Part shown: piece by piece, positions 44,669-53,647 of the stretch
Numbering within the stretch: position 1 is the first letter of the stretch
Layout: the number at the start of each line of letters is the position of its first letter
Source: Nitrospira sp.
Lineage (GTDB): Bacteria > Nitrospirota > Nitrospiria > Nitrospirales > Nitrospiraceae
Direction of reading: 5' to 3'
Assembly: GCA_036984305.1 (NCBI GenBank)
Contig: BQWY01000001.1
Span: 2,191,501 to 2,255,500, forward strand
DNA length: 64,000 bases
Made by a program: the position numbers and the translations under genes
Notes under the pieces: model-generated
Database searches by the model: none
Told to the model about the DNA's origin: nothing
The model's input: the letters and a program-made list of their open reading frames with translations, nothing else

Positions 44669-45661
44669 ATGACCCAACAAGCAATCGATGTGAGGCTCAT
44701 AGGGTGGCTCGCCTGTGTGCTCCTCTGGGGGAACATAGCCTATGCGAGCGACCATCCAAGCTGGCCTGCGTATGAAGCGGCAGGGGACCATGCCAAGGCA
44801 GTCGAAGCCTGGCAAGAGGCTGAGCAGGCCTATGCGAAAGCCGTTGACACGATAGAAGACGTGCAAGCCGGTGAAGCCAACAGCAACACGGCTGGGTTGT
44901 TCGCGAAGCTCGGCACGATGCGCTTACACCAGAAGAGCTTCGCAGGGGCAGAAACCGCACTCCGACGAGCACTCACCATTTACACCCGGACGCGCGGACC
45001 AGACGACCTGATCGTCGCGGACGTCCTCGATCTCCTGGCGACGGCACTCTTTTATCAGGACGACGGACGGGCACTGGCCGGGCCGTTATATTACCGGGCG
45101 TTGGGTATTCGGGAGATGTTGTTGGGACCCAACCATCCCGAAGTGGCGGAAAGCCTGCACAGAGTGGCCTTCGGGCTGTACTTTGAGGAGGGTCGGCTGC
45201 TTTCAGCCGTCCCGGTCATTCAACGTGCACTCGCCATTCAGGAAGAGGCGTTCGGACGTAATCATCTTGCGGTCGCAAACACGCTCAGTACGTTGGCGGC
45301 GATCTACGATGCGCACGATCTCCGCGGCACCGCCATCCCCCTCTACGAAGAGGCGCTTGGAATACGAACGAAGGTGCTCGGGACCGAGGCCGTGCCGACG
45401 CAGCAGAGCCTGTACAGTCTCAGCCGGGCCTATTACATGGAAGGACGCCACGACCTGGCCCAGCGCCTGACTCAGGGAAAATTCAACAGCCTCGAAGCGC
45501 AATTCGGAACAACGGACGAATTGATGGCATTGAATTGGGGCGCCCACATCTCCACCCTCATACACGGCGCACGGCAGGAGGCGCTGAAAGGTCTGCGCAA
45601 ACGGGGAGGAGGGGAGGAGGACGCTGTTCCCACCTCTCCACCGGTGATCGTGGAAAAGTGA
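44669..45661 (+). CDS. Exported tetratricopeptide-repeat protein
   Basis: The 330 residues start with a signal peptide (about 8-27, IGWLACVLLWGNIAYAS). Then come kinesin-light-chain-like TPR units of about 42 residues: SFAGAETALRRALTIYTRTRG, LAGPLYYRALGIREMLLG, SAVPVIQRALAIQEEAFG and TAIPLYEEALGIRTKVLG. The tail is charged and low in complexity. It acts as a protein-binding scaffold in the periplasm. No obvious partner is adjacent. Confidence 0.8.
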   Translation: MTQQAIDVRLIGWLACVLLWGNIAYASDHPSWPAYEAAGDHAKAVEAWQEAEQAYAKAVDTIEDVQAGEANSNTAGLFAKLGTMRLHQKSFAGAETALRRALTIYTRTRGPDDLIVADVLDLLATALFYQDDGRALAGPLYYRALGIREMLLGPNHPEVAESLHRVAFGLYFEEGRLLSAVPVIQRALAIQEEAFGRNHLAVANTLSTLAAIYDAHDLRGTAIPLYEEALGIRTKVLGTEAVPTQQSLYSLSRAYYMEGRHDLAQRLTQGKFNSLEAQFGTTDELMALNWGAHISTLIHGARQEALKGLRKRGGGEEDAVPTSPPVIVEK

Positions 45662-45791
45662 CCAGGATCAGAGTCACACACTTATCCACAAAAGAACCCG
45701 GCCCTTCTTGCTCAACCCCGTATTTTACCTGGGCTCATCGTGCTGGCATGACGCAGTTGTGACATCTGCAGCAACCAGGAGAGAATCGGAC

Positions 45792-46028
45792 TCATAAAGA
45801 GAGGCCCGGGAAGCCAAAGTGGGCGAGCCCGCCCAGCAAACCGAAAAAGAGCGGCCACACGGGCAATGGAGCATTTGTCCCAACAAGAATCGGCTGCATC
45901 AAATAGTCCATCAGGCCAACCAATCCCACATCGACGTCGATCAAGATAAACGCCATCAGGACCGCCCCACGCGCAAAGTGCCGGGGCAGTTCGTCGACGT
46001 TTTCTTCGGTTGACCATGTTTTGAACAT
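45792..46028 (-). CDS. Small membrane protein (78 aa)
   Basis: A charged start (MFKTWSTEENVDELPRHFARG) is followed by two hydrophobic segments (about residues 22-45 and 57-77). GAGGA lies seven bases before the ATG at 46028. I do not recognise the family. A role as a small inner-membrane subunit is possible; coding is supported by the ribosome-binding site and hydropathy only. Confidence 0.5.
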   Translation of the reverse strand: MFKTWSTEENVDELPRHFARGAVLMAFILIDVDVGLVGLMDYLMQPILVGTNAPLPVWPLFFGLLGGLAHFGFPGLSL

Positions 46029-46161
46029 CCACTATCCTCGCCTCAGGCCTGAGTCCAGGCATTAATTTCCCCTACTGAATAATCAAAATTATAGTTGGCA
46101 CTGGGAAGTCGCACCGGAGAAAGGTCGGTCGATTGGTCCTTGTGCGAAAAGGGAGGCCACG

Positions 46162-46830
46162 ATGAAACGTTGTATTCATATGAGAAGGGGACTCAGATGG
46201 ACGTGTCGCTCCGCCGTGGTGATTGCGGTTGTCTCAACACTCGCGCTGTTTTCGACTGCCTCGTGGGCAGAGTTCTATTTCGGGGGCGCCGTTGGTGGCA
46301 ACTTTCCGTTCGGTCTGAATGATGTGAAGCTCAAGTCTGTCAATAACCAACCCGTCGATATTCAACTCGAGGATTCGCTGGCATATGGAGGAAAGGCTGG
46401 ATACTTCTTCTCCTCGGTCGATTGGCTCGGAGTGGAGGTCGAAGCGTTTAATTCGAACCCAAACTTCAAGCCAACCACCGTGACGGTTGGCGGATTCCCC
46501 GTGAATGTCGGTGCGATCGATCTGAGAGTCACCACGGCAGCCGCCAACCTGGTGGCTCGCTACCCAGGCAACCGGTTCGAACCGTACATCGGGATCGGGC
46601 CCGGTGCATTTGTCGCTCGAATCTCTCGAGGCGGAAACTCACAAACTTCCGTCGTGCCGGGGTTGAACGTCATAGGGGGAGGTCGATTTTACCTCACTGA
46701 CTGGCTTGCCCTGTTTACCGAGTACAAATTCAACTATGCCCGGTTTGACTTTGATGAAGGTGCCATCGGATTCCAAGGGACGTACCTGGCGAATCACGTG
46801 CATGGAGGAATTTCCTTCCACTTTAAGTAG
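46162..46830 (+). CDS. Outer-membrane beta-barrel protein (OmpA-like fold)
   Basis: The 222-residue product has a signal peptide (about 15-36, ending ASWAE) and an eight-strand-type barrel: alternating strands FYFGGAVGGNFPFG, GGKAGYFFSSVDWLGVEVEAF, FEPYIGIGPGAFVARI, LALFTEYKFNYARF and the terminal Phe block HGGISFHFK. This is the OmpW/opacity-like layout. No plug or OmpA peptidoglycan domain is attached. It lies 79 bases before the multicopper oxidase gene and may be cotranscribed. Confidence 0.82.
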   Translation: MKRCIHMRRGLRWTCRSAVVIAVVSTLALFSTASWAEFYFGGAVGGNFPFGLNDVKLKSVNNQPVDIQLEDSLAYGGKAGYFFSSVDWLGVEVEAFNSNPNFKPTTVTVGGFPVNVGAIDLRVTTAAANLVARYPGNRFEPYIGIGPGAFVARISRGGNSQTSVVPGLNVIGGGRFYLTDWLALFTEYKFNYARFDFDEGAIGFQGTYLANHVHGGISFHFK

Positions 46831-46909
46831 CACGGGTGACGCACAAGCCGCAGACACGTGCGGTTGGGGTGTCAAACGAGAGTGACTCATCCCGTAAAGG
46901 AGCGACTCA

Positions 46910-48496
46910 ATGGCGAAAGAACATGGCCAATTGCCAAGCGATAGCCCCCTCGAGAAGGAATCTCCGTTGACTCGCCGTCAGTTGTTCCAGGCAGCGGTCG
47001 GTGTGGGTGGCGGACTGCTTGTGTCCAATCTTGCCGGGTGTGCAGACGCACCCAAGCGGGTAGCCGAAGCCGGATCGCTACGCCAAGCGGAAGGCCCCCC
47101 GGTTTCAACAACCCCTGTCATCCAACAGGCAACGCATGTTTCCGGAGTGGAATCCTTTCAGCAACCAGAAGTGCGTCGGTCGGCACATGGAGTCCTGAAT
47201 ACCACGCTACGCGTTGCCTTTGCCCAAAACTCGCTCAATGGGAAACCTCTCCCCCCCAATCGATCCTATGACGGTGGACTTACGGGTCCGACCTTCCGTG
47301 TCAAGGCAGGGGATCGGATGAAGGTCTTCCTGTACAACCAACTTCCGCCGGAACAAGGGGAGTGTGGGCCACCGAACACCGAGAATTGCCCGAACACCAC
47401 CAATTTACACACGCACGGGCTTCATATCTCACCAACGGGGAATAGCGACAATGTGCTGCTCGAGATCAAGCCAGGAGAGGATCTTCAATTCCAGTTCGAT
47501 ATTCCTGACACGCATCATCCGGGGACCTTCTGGTACCACGCGCACCGGCATGGATCGACCGCCTCCCAATTACGGGAGGGCATGGCTGGTGCCTTGATCA
47601 TTGAGGGCGACATCGACCAGGTACCCGAAATCAAAGTGGCACGTGAGAAAATCCTGCTCTTTCAACAACTCCGAATCCCATACAACGATGCTGGGGCACA
47701 ACTACCGACTACCATCAATGGCCAATTGGAGCCTGTCCTCAGTATGCAGCCCGGCGAGGTACAGCGCTGGCGCATGATTCATGCGGGTATCGACGAATTG
47801 TTGACCATGGAGCTTGTGGATGAACACGGCTCTCCACAAGATCTGCACGTCATTGCCATCGATGGCATCACGTTAGACAGAGTCGATTCGGCGAAGCAGG
47901 TCTTCTTGGCACCCGGCAACCGAGCGGACGTGCTGGTCAAGGCCGGTGCACCAGGCATCTATCGGATGAAAAAGAAAGCGGAGGAGGTAGGTTTGAACGG
48001 AAAAGCCGAACCCGAACGATTGTTAGCCGAGGTGCGTGTGTCCGGGCCGCCACTCAACATGGCGCTTCCCAGCAACAGCGAACTCCGCCCGCTCGCTCCG
48101 TTTCAGCCAATCATGGACACCGAACTCACGGGCCAACAGCCGGAGTTGGTCTTCGACATCAAAGACGGCAAATTCATGATTGACGGAAAAGAATTCAGTT
48201 CTACCCGTGTCGACCGCACCATGAAACTGAACGGGGTCGAAGAGTGGACCTTATCGTCGCAAAATGGCAACCATCCGTTTCACATCCACGTGAATCCATT
48301 CCAGGTCATCAAGATTAATGGGAAACCGGTGCAGCCAGTCTGGCACGACACCATCCTGGTCAGAAGCAATCCTCCTGTCACCGTCACCATGCGGACACGG
48401 TATGAAGTGTTTACGGGAAAGCACGTCTTGCATTGCCACAATTTGGTCCACGAGGACCGAGGCATGATGCAATTGATCGAAATTCTGTCTTCCTGA
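46910..48496 (+). CDS. Multicopper oxidase, Tat-exported and possibly lipid-anchored
   Basis: Oxidises a metal or organic donor and reduces O2 to water. The 528 residues have a twin-arginine signal (LTRRQLFQAAVG) and a lipobox-like LAGC at residues 41-44. All four copper motifs are present: LHTHGLH (His167, His169), WYHAHRHG (His210, His212), HPFHIHVNPF, and HCHNLVHEDRGMM near the C-terminus with Cys509 and the axial Met ligand. Three cupredoxin domains fit. Copper, iron or manganese oxidation cannot be told apart. Cotranscription with the upstream barrel is possible. Confidence 0.92.
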   Translation: MAKEHGQLPSDSPLEKESPLTRRQLFQAAVGVGGGLLVSNLAGCADAPKRVAEAGSLRQAEGPPVSTTPVIQQATHVSGVESFQQPEVRRSAHGVLNTTLRVAFAQNSLNGKPLPPNRSYDGGLTGPTFRVKAGDRMKVFLYNQLPPEQGECGPPNTENCPNTTNLHTHGLHISPTGNSDNVLLEIKPGEDLQFQFDIPDTHHPGTFWYHAHRHGSTASQLREGMAGALIIEGDIDQVPEIKVAREKILLFQQLRIPYNDAGAQLPTTINGQLEPVLSMQPGEVQRWRMIHAGIDELLTMELVDEHGSPQDLHVIAIDGITLDRVDSAKQVFLAPGNRADVLVKAGAPGIYRMKKKAEEVGLNGKAEPERLLAEVRVSGPPLNMALPSNSELRPLAPFQPIMDTELTGQQPELVFDIKDGKFMIDGKEFSSTRVDRTMKLNGVEEWTLSSQNGNHPFHIHVNPFQVIKINGKPVQPVWHDTILVRSNPPVTVTMRTRYEVFTGKHVLHCHNLVHEDRGMMQLIEILSS

Positions 48497-48649
48497 GCCA
48501 AGGGGTTTCGCACAGGCCGATCCGGCCCCAAACGGATCACGAAGCCGTTCAAACAAAAGTGCACTGCTGGATGAATGGGGAGTGGAACAAAGACGACGTA
48601 CCCGGATGATCGTTGGCTCATAGGGGAAGGGTTGCCCATACGAGGCGCC

Positions 48650-49408
48650 ATGAGTATCATCGGCGGCATGAGCGCACAGTACGACAAAATCGGCGCCGCG
48701 TACGCCAATTGGAAAGAGACGCCGTTTCCCCGATATTCCGAAGTACCGACGGTGCGGCGGCTGCTGTCCGGGCACATTGAAGGACGACGAGTGCTGGACC
48801 TTGCCTGCGGAACGGGCTTCTACTCACGCCGATTCAAACAGTGGGGAGCCGCCGATGTCGTCGGTGTGGATATTTCGGCGCGCATGGTTGCCGCAGCACG
48901 TGAGACCGAGGCCGAGGACCACCTCGGCATCGAGTACGTCGTCGCGAACGTAGACGAACTGCCGGTGATCGGGGCCTTTGATCTTGCAGCGGCTGTCTAT
49001 CTGTTGAATTACGCCGAGACGCGGGCGGTCATCGGGCGAATGGGCCGAAACATCGCGGCCAATCTCAAGCCGGACGGGACATTATTGGCGCTGCTCCCCG
49101 AACCTGATTACGTAATGGGCAAAGGCGACACGGAACGATATGCCTTCTCCTACCGACTGGTCACTTCGGGCACGGACTGGCGATTGATCCACGCCGAGGT
49201 GCACACGGATCCGCCGTTTTCGCTCGAATATCGACACTGGTCGCGGAGAACCTTTGAAGAAGAATTGCAAGCCGCCGGATTCGTCGACCTCCAGTGGCAC
49301 CCATTCGAAGTTTCGCCCGAGGGTCTCTCCAAATTTGGCGAGGCCTATTGGCAGGACTTACTCGACAACCCTGTTAGCACCATTCTCACCGCACGCCTCT
49401 CGGCCTGA
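48650..49408 (+). CDS. SAM-dependent methyltransferase (toxoflavin-synthase-like)
   Basis: The 252-residue protein has YDKIGAAYANWKET near the start, RVLDLACGTGFYSRRF (motif I), VVGVDISARMVAAARE (motif II) and FDLAAAVYLLNYAE, which fits the family labelled toxoflavin synthase-like in domain databases. That label reflects sequence grouping; no toxoflavin genes are present. The start may be at 48650 or at the ATG at 48668. It lies 150 bases after the multicopper oxidase and could belong to its transcript. Confidence 0.82.
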   Translation: MSIIGGMSAQYDKIGAAYANWKETPFPRYSEVPTVRRLLSGHIEGRRVLDLACGTGFYSRRFKQWGAADVVGVDISARMVAAARETEAEDHLGIEYVVANVDELPVIGAFDLAAAVYLLNYAETRAVIGRMGRNIAANLKPDGTLLALLPEPDYVMGKGDTERYAFSYRLVTSGTDWRLIHAEVHTDPPFSLEYRHWSRRTFEEELQAAGFVDLQWHPFEVSPEGLSKFGEAYWQDLLDNPVSTILTARLSA

Positions 49409-49463
49409 ACCCCATAGTCTCTCGGATCGTCGCACAGTCGTCTCGAAACAAGATGACCGCGGA

Positions 49464-49841
49464 TCAACCGAGATCTGAATAGGCGATCGTACTGATGAGG
49501 GCATTTTCGGCCTGACGGGAATCCAGCCGGGTATGTTGCACGACAATCGGCACCGTCGATTCAATGACGCTCGCGTAATCCGTTCCCTTCGGAATGGGAC
49601 ACGGATCCTTCAACTCATTGAAGCGGAGATGTTTGGTGCGACGGGCAGGGACCGTTAGCCGGTAAGGACCGATCGGCTCACGATCCGAAAAGAAGATCGT
49701 GATGGAGACAGCGGCATCCTCATCCGAGACGTTCAATAAACAGGCGGTCTCGTGGCTGGTAAATTCCGGCTCGGGACCGTGGCTGTAAGCCGGGATGTAT
49801 CCCTCTGCAATCGCCCAACGCGTGCGCCCGAACGGTTCCAT
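49464..49841 (-). CDS. Sensory rhodopsin transducer family protein (ASRT-like)
   Basis: The 125-residue beta-sandwich protein closely matches the soluble transducer of Anabaena sensory rhodopsin: GRTRWAIAEGYIPAYSHGPEP, FTSHETACLLNVSDEDA, GPYRLTVPARRTKHLRFNEL, then IVVQHTRLDSRQAENALIS. In Anabaena it binds the photoreceptor as a tetramer and can affect transcription. No rhodopsin gene is in the window. Members also occur in species without rhodopsin, where they may bind sugars or other ligands; that function is unproven. A single-gene unit, convergent with the methyltransferase. Confidence 0.9.
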   Translation of the reverse strand: MEPFGRTRWAIAEGYIPAYSHGPEPEFTSHETACLLNVSDEDAAVSITIFFSDREPIGPYRLTVPARRTKHLRFNELKDPCPIPKGTDYASVIESTVPIVVQHTRLDSRQAENALISTIAYSDLG

Positions 49842-50026
49842 CGGGATCTCCTCTCATCTGAGCCCGATTGCTCGACGACGTCTCGCATAACCTGGTTGTC
49901 GTGTGGTGTCACCAAGGAGAAACCCCGGGAGATTCACCAACGGAACGATGAGACTTCGACCGGGGCCACCTCTGCCTGCTCCTCCGTGTCATGGCCCAGC
50001 CGCTGGGCAAAAGTGCAGGGCCAACG

Positions 50027-51640
50027 TCAGTTGCGGAGCGTAAACGTCATCGTCCGGCTACCGCCTACTGGCCCACCCCCCCCTATGGCTGCGAACGGCG
50101 TCGCCGTGATCGTATGTGTACCAGCACCAAAACTGAACGAATTGTAATCGCCCGCGCTATCGCCGGCGAGCGCGTAGGGAGAGACATTTTCAGTCTGAAT
50201 GACCGGATTTCCGTCGTATCCGAACACCACGCTTCCCGGCGCGCCCGAAACAGACGCGCGCATCGACAGGTTGGCAGGGAGTTCGCTGAGGTCGAGCGTA
50301 TCGCCATGGAGCACCGGCCGAATATCGGTATTCGCTGCAGCATCGACCAAGACGAACCCTGTCACAAAGACATTCGCACTCGTCACCTCGACTGCGCCCA
50401 GATCGCAGACACCTCCACCCTGAGGCCGTGGCACTCCACGCTGATCCCGCACCTCGCATCCATCCGCCGCGGGAGGGGGAAACTGGTACCCCGCTTCAAG
50501 AGCCGGACTGTTGCTAGCGGGAAGGTGGGTCTGCGTGGGCCCTCCATTGTTCGCCAATGGACCGAGCTGTGGATCAGCGTTGAGCACGAAGGTCGACACG
50601 AACGACGGAATTGTGCATCCGGTCGTATCACCGATCAGATTGTGCTTACTGTCTCCGCTCAGCTGACCCACGCAATCGTTCGGTCCGCTCCCACCGTGAT
50701 TGCCGGCAATGATACTGTTTTTTACCACTGTGGTCTTACCGTCCACGATCTGAATACCGCCGCCACGAAAACTGCCCGCGTCATTGCCCACACCCGTATT
50801 GTTGGTCATCGTGACGTTATAGAGCACGGCGAAACCGTTTTGAGACACGCCCCCGGTCCCGGCCTCGGTGGACTGAGCTACATTGCCGCTCACGGTCGTG
50901 CTCCGTAGGTTCATCTGCCCTTCGTTGCGCACGCCGCCGGCCCGGTTGGAGACATTGTTGGCAATGGTGGACTCGTAGACCCACAGTTCTCCCTTGTTCC
51001 AGATCCCCCCGCCAAAGGCCCCCATAGCTGTATTCGCAATAATGGAACTGTCCCGCACTTTGAGCGTGGCCCCGTTGGCAATGACCAGCCCGCCTCCGCC
51101 CGTAAACGCTTCGTTCTGCCGAATGACCACGTGCGTAAACTCGGACGTTCCGGCATCAACCCGGATACCGGCACCCGACTGACTATTTCCGCCTTGAACG
51201 GTGACATGATTGAGTTCGAGTCCCTCGCTCGCGACGGACAGGACGGTGCCCGTGTGTTGACCGTCGATGATGGTCTGGGTCTCTCCGGCCCCCTGAACTT
51301 TGACCCCGTCGGTGATCATCAGCCCGCCACCACCCGCATTCACGGGAAGCGTGAGCTGATACGTCCCGGCCGGCACTTCGATCGTGTCCGTCCAAATCGA
51401 GGCATTCGATTCCATCACCGCAGCCCGAAGCGTGCACAGGCCGCCAGGAGATCCGGCGATCGAACCGGGGGGGACCGCTCGCGCACACCGGCGATCCCCG
51501 GGATTGGCATCCGGCGCATCGAGGACCGTGTCGACACGATAGGTCGCGCAGGAGGTGGTGACGAGACAGAGGGCCAGGACGCTGATGGAGCATCGGTCGG
51601 AACAGAACATCGGTCTGTATGTTGGCAAGGACTTCAGCAC
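50027..51640 (-). CDS. Beta-helix repeat lipoprotein with choice-of-anchor Q region
   Basis: The 537 residues begin with a signal ending in a lipobox (VTTSC), then a right-handed parallel beta-helix: many N/G-rich turns such as GGNSQSGAGIRVDAG, TGGGGLVIANGAT, FGGGIWNKGEL and NRAGGVRNEGQMN, as in polymorphic outer-membrane proteins. The block NNGGPTQTHLPASNSPALEAG is the choice-of-anchor Q signature. The final 110 residues are a beta-sandwich-like module. Start: GTG at 51640 with AAAGGAGGGAG. Likely a cell-surface adhesin or carbohydrate-binding structure. Confidence 0.85.
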   Translation of the reverse strand: MLKSLPTYRPMFCSDRCSISVLALCLVTTSCATYRVDTVLDAPDANPGDRRCARAVPPGSIAGSPGGLCTLRAAVMESNASIWTDTIEVPAGTYQLTLPVNAGGGGLMITDGVKVQGAGETQTIIDGQHTGTVLSVASEGLELNHVTVQGGNSQSGAGIRVDAGTSEFTHVVIRQNEAFTGGGGLVIANGATLKVRDSSIIANTAMGAFGGGIWNKGELWVYESTIANNVSNRAGGVRNEGQMNLRSTTVSGNVAQSTEAGTGGVSQNGFAVLYNVTMTNNTGVGNDAGSFRGGGIQIVDGKTTVVKNSIIAGNHGGSGPNDCVGQLSGDSKHNLIGDTTGCTIPSFVSTFVLNADPQLGPLANNGGPTQTHLPASNSPALEAGYQFPPPAADGCEVRDQRGVPRPQGGGVCDLGAVEVTSANVFVTGFVLVDAAANTDIRPVLHGDTLDLSELPANLSMRASVSGAPGSVVFGYDGNPVIQTENVSPYALAGDSAGDYNSFSFGAGTHTITATPFAAIGGGGPVGGSRTMTFTLRN

Positions 51641-51999
51641 GGCTCCCTCCTTTCGGCAAGCACGGGTCGTCGCCACGCTCCAAGCATCGCGCCGTGTTTG
51701 TTGTTTTCACCTAAGGAAGATGCCGCGAGGTTACTGCTTGCAATCGGGCAGGTCAAGGCCAGCACGGGGTCGCGTCTTCCAATCCAAACCTTTGCTCGCG
51801 ACGATCTGGCATTTTTCTAGCAAACATCTGACGAGACGCCCGTGGGACTGGAAGGGCACGGATGAGCCACTTACCGGGTGGCGGCGCCATGGCAGGGTGT
51901 TGGATCTCCACTTGACCCTTATGAGGCAAGCACGCGGGGAGGGGAAGCCGTCTATCTACCAGGGTGGTCGACTCTAGACCGTAAGTCGCAGTGTGCTTC
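51641..51999. other. 359-bp gap, no gene seen
   Basis: No frame with coding character. Promoter of the beta-helix gene (minus strand) is expected here. GGCATTTTTC at 51808-51817 is the only T-run. Confidence 0.35.
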
Positions 52000-52257
52000 T
52001 CACCGATAGACTTCCTTGCGGTCACCGATCTTCACGACGAGGACGATCAGGTTCTTGTCCTGGATCGTATAAATGATTCGATAATCGCCTTCCCGGATGC
52101 GGTAGAGATCGTCTTCGCCGGCAAGCTTCTTCACGCCGTCCGGACGCGGGGTCTCACGGAGCGACTTCAGGCGTTTGACGAGACGCTTCTGAACCGGTGC
52201 AGTGAGGGCTTTGAGTTGCAGTTCGGCGGACGGGGCGAGCAGGATCGAGTAGGCCAT
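52000..52257 (-). CDS. RelE/ParE-type toxin
   Basis: The 85-residue toxin has the RelE fold blocks APSAELQLKALTAPVQKRL, LAGEDDLYRIREGDYRIIYTI and the terminal VVKIGDRKEVYR, with the basic and Tyr residues used for mRNA cleavage at the ribosome (Arg/Tyr near the C-terminus). It lies nine bases after the antitoxin, forming a type II pair. ParE-like gyrase targeting is less likely because the KxGHRxxVY-type end is that of RelE. Confidence 0.9.
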   Translation of the reverse strand: MAYSILLAPSAELQLKALTAPVQKRLVKRLKSLRETPRPDGVKKLAGEDDLYRIREGDYRIIYTIQDKNLIVLVVKIGDRKEVYR

Positions 52258-52266
52258 CGGGAAGCG

Positions 52267-52521
52267 TTAGAGGCCAAGGTCCTTCAGGACTACATCGAGT
52301 GCTTTCGCCCCCTTCTTCTTCGTCTCAGCCAGAGCCGCTCGCGCGTCGGCGAGATCGATGCGATCTTCCAATTCTTCTAACAAGCGCAAGTCGTCGATCG
52401 GCACGACCGCCGCCACTTCTTTGCCGCGTCGGCGCACAACCACGCGCTCTTTTCCATACGCCGCGCGGTTGATCGTATCCGCAAATCCTTGCCTCGCTTT
52501 GCTGGCTGGAAGATGAGCCAT
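52267..52521 (-). CDS. Phd/YefM-type antitoxin
   Basis: The 84-residue antitoxin has the DNA-binding N-terminal domain SKARQGFADTINRAAYGKERVVV and RRGKEVAAVVPIDDLRLLE, then a helical toxin-binding tail rich in Lys/Ala. It precedes the RelE toxin with a nine-base gap and should repress the operon. The unit is alone between a racemase-like gene and the beta-helix gene. Confidence 0.9.
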   Translation of the reverse strand: MAHLPASKARQGFADTINRAAYGKERVVVRRRGKEVAAVVPIDDLRLLEELEDRIDLADARAALAETKKKGAKALDVVLKDLGL

Positions 52522-52742
52522 GGTGCTCCTCCTCGCGAAGGAGTTGGAATCTCAGAATGAACGAATTGTACAGATTGTACGTCATGGCTCTTAGAGGGTC
52601 AAGCGGCAGGAGATATGAAGCGCGTATGGGCGGGGTGGGGCGCGCCTTCAGCTTCCGTACACCCAGGGATACGACCCGGCATGAAATATGTGCAAGGGAT
52701 AAAGGACGCGCCATGCGGACGATCACTTGTCGGCAGAGCGAG

Positions 52743-53510
52743 CTACCAGCTCTTCAGGAATTCCTGCACGGCCTGGGCGGAGGCTTTGGCGAAGGTGCCG
52801 ACGCGGTTGGGGCCGGTCCCATTCAGCCGGCGTAGTTGAACTGCTACCGCAGTCATCTTGGCCAGGACGGCGATCGGCTCTAGCACGGGGATGCCGTTGC
52901 CCAGGGTGTATCCCTTCTTCCGCGACAGCAACATCGCCGGCAGGCCACCTCCGGGAATAATGATCTCCACGCCCTGATCGATGAGCGGTTGCGCGGCCTC
53001 GCCGAACTGAACCAGAAACCGCTTGAACGCCGTAGCATCATCGTTGGCGCGGACCAATTGCTCTGGGCTGCTGGTGATGGCCCGGACTCCCACGATGCGA
53101 TCATGCAACCCGTATCGTGTGATCTGCTCCTGGATCATCGCGATGAAGACCGGATGGATCGTGACCACACCAATCGAGTGGCCGAGCGTGCAGGCGTAGA
53201 GCATACTGGTCTCGCCCAGGCTGAGCACCGGAATGTCCACAGCCGCGCGCGCCTCGTACAATCCGCCGTCCTGGAAATGTCCGATTGCGAAGGCGTCGTA
53301 GCCTTGCTCCTGCGCGAGTAGGGCGTTGCGAACCACCTGAACCGTGCACCGCAATTCGGTTAGGCGGCTGAGTTCCCGATCGGGTGGAGAGAGGCCCTTG
53401 AGGTCAAAAGTGATCCCCTGATCACTCGCCGTGGCCAACGCCTTCTCCAGTTCACGAAAATAGGGGCCTTGCTCGGCCGGATCGACGAAGCTCTGATACC
53501 AAATACGCAT
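52743..53510 (-). CDS. Asp/Glu/hydantoin racemase-family protein lacking both catalytic cysteines
   Basis: The 255-residue protein has the two-domain Asp/Glu racemase fold (LSPPDRELSRL, IPVLSLGETSMLYA, GVVTIHPVF, EIIIPGGGLPAML). In active racemases each half supplies one Cys, in blocks like IGCFxDPG and IILGCAG. Here they read IGHFQDGG (His78) and IIPGGGL (Gly188). The other cysteines present (Cys55, Cys107) are not at these positions. The protein may be a binding protein, an isomerase with a different mechanism, or inactive. It is a single-gene unit next to the toxin-antitoxin pair. Confidence 0.75.
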   Translation of the reverse strand: MRIWYQSFVDPAEQGPYFRELEKALATASDQGITFDLKGLSPPDRELSRLTELRCTVQVVRNALLAQEQGYDAFAIGHFQDGGLYEARAAVDIPVLSLGETSMLYACTLGHSIGVVTIHPVFIAMIQEQITRYGLHDRIVGVRAITSSPEQLVRANDDATAFKRFLVQFGEAAQPLIDQGVEIIIPGGGLPAMLLSRKKGYTLGNGIPVLEPIAVLAKMTAVAVQLRRLNGTGPNRVGTFAKASAQAVQEFLKSW

Positions 53511-53647
53511 GGAGGCAAGCGGAGGTGTCGAGACGATGGAACCGACGATATTCTACGTTGTTGAGGGTAGCGCGTCTATGGCGAGATGGCAGTCGAATTT
53601 GGAGGAGCTTCACCTCAAACTGACCCCTGGCTTTTCGGCAGTGACCA

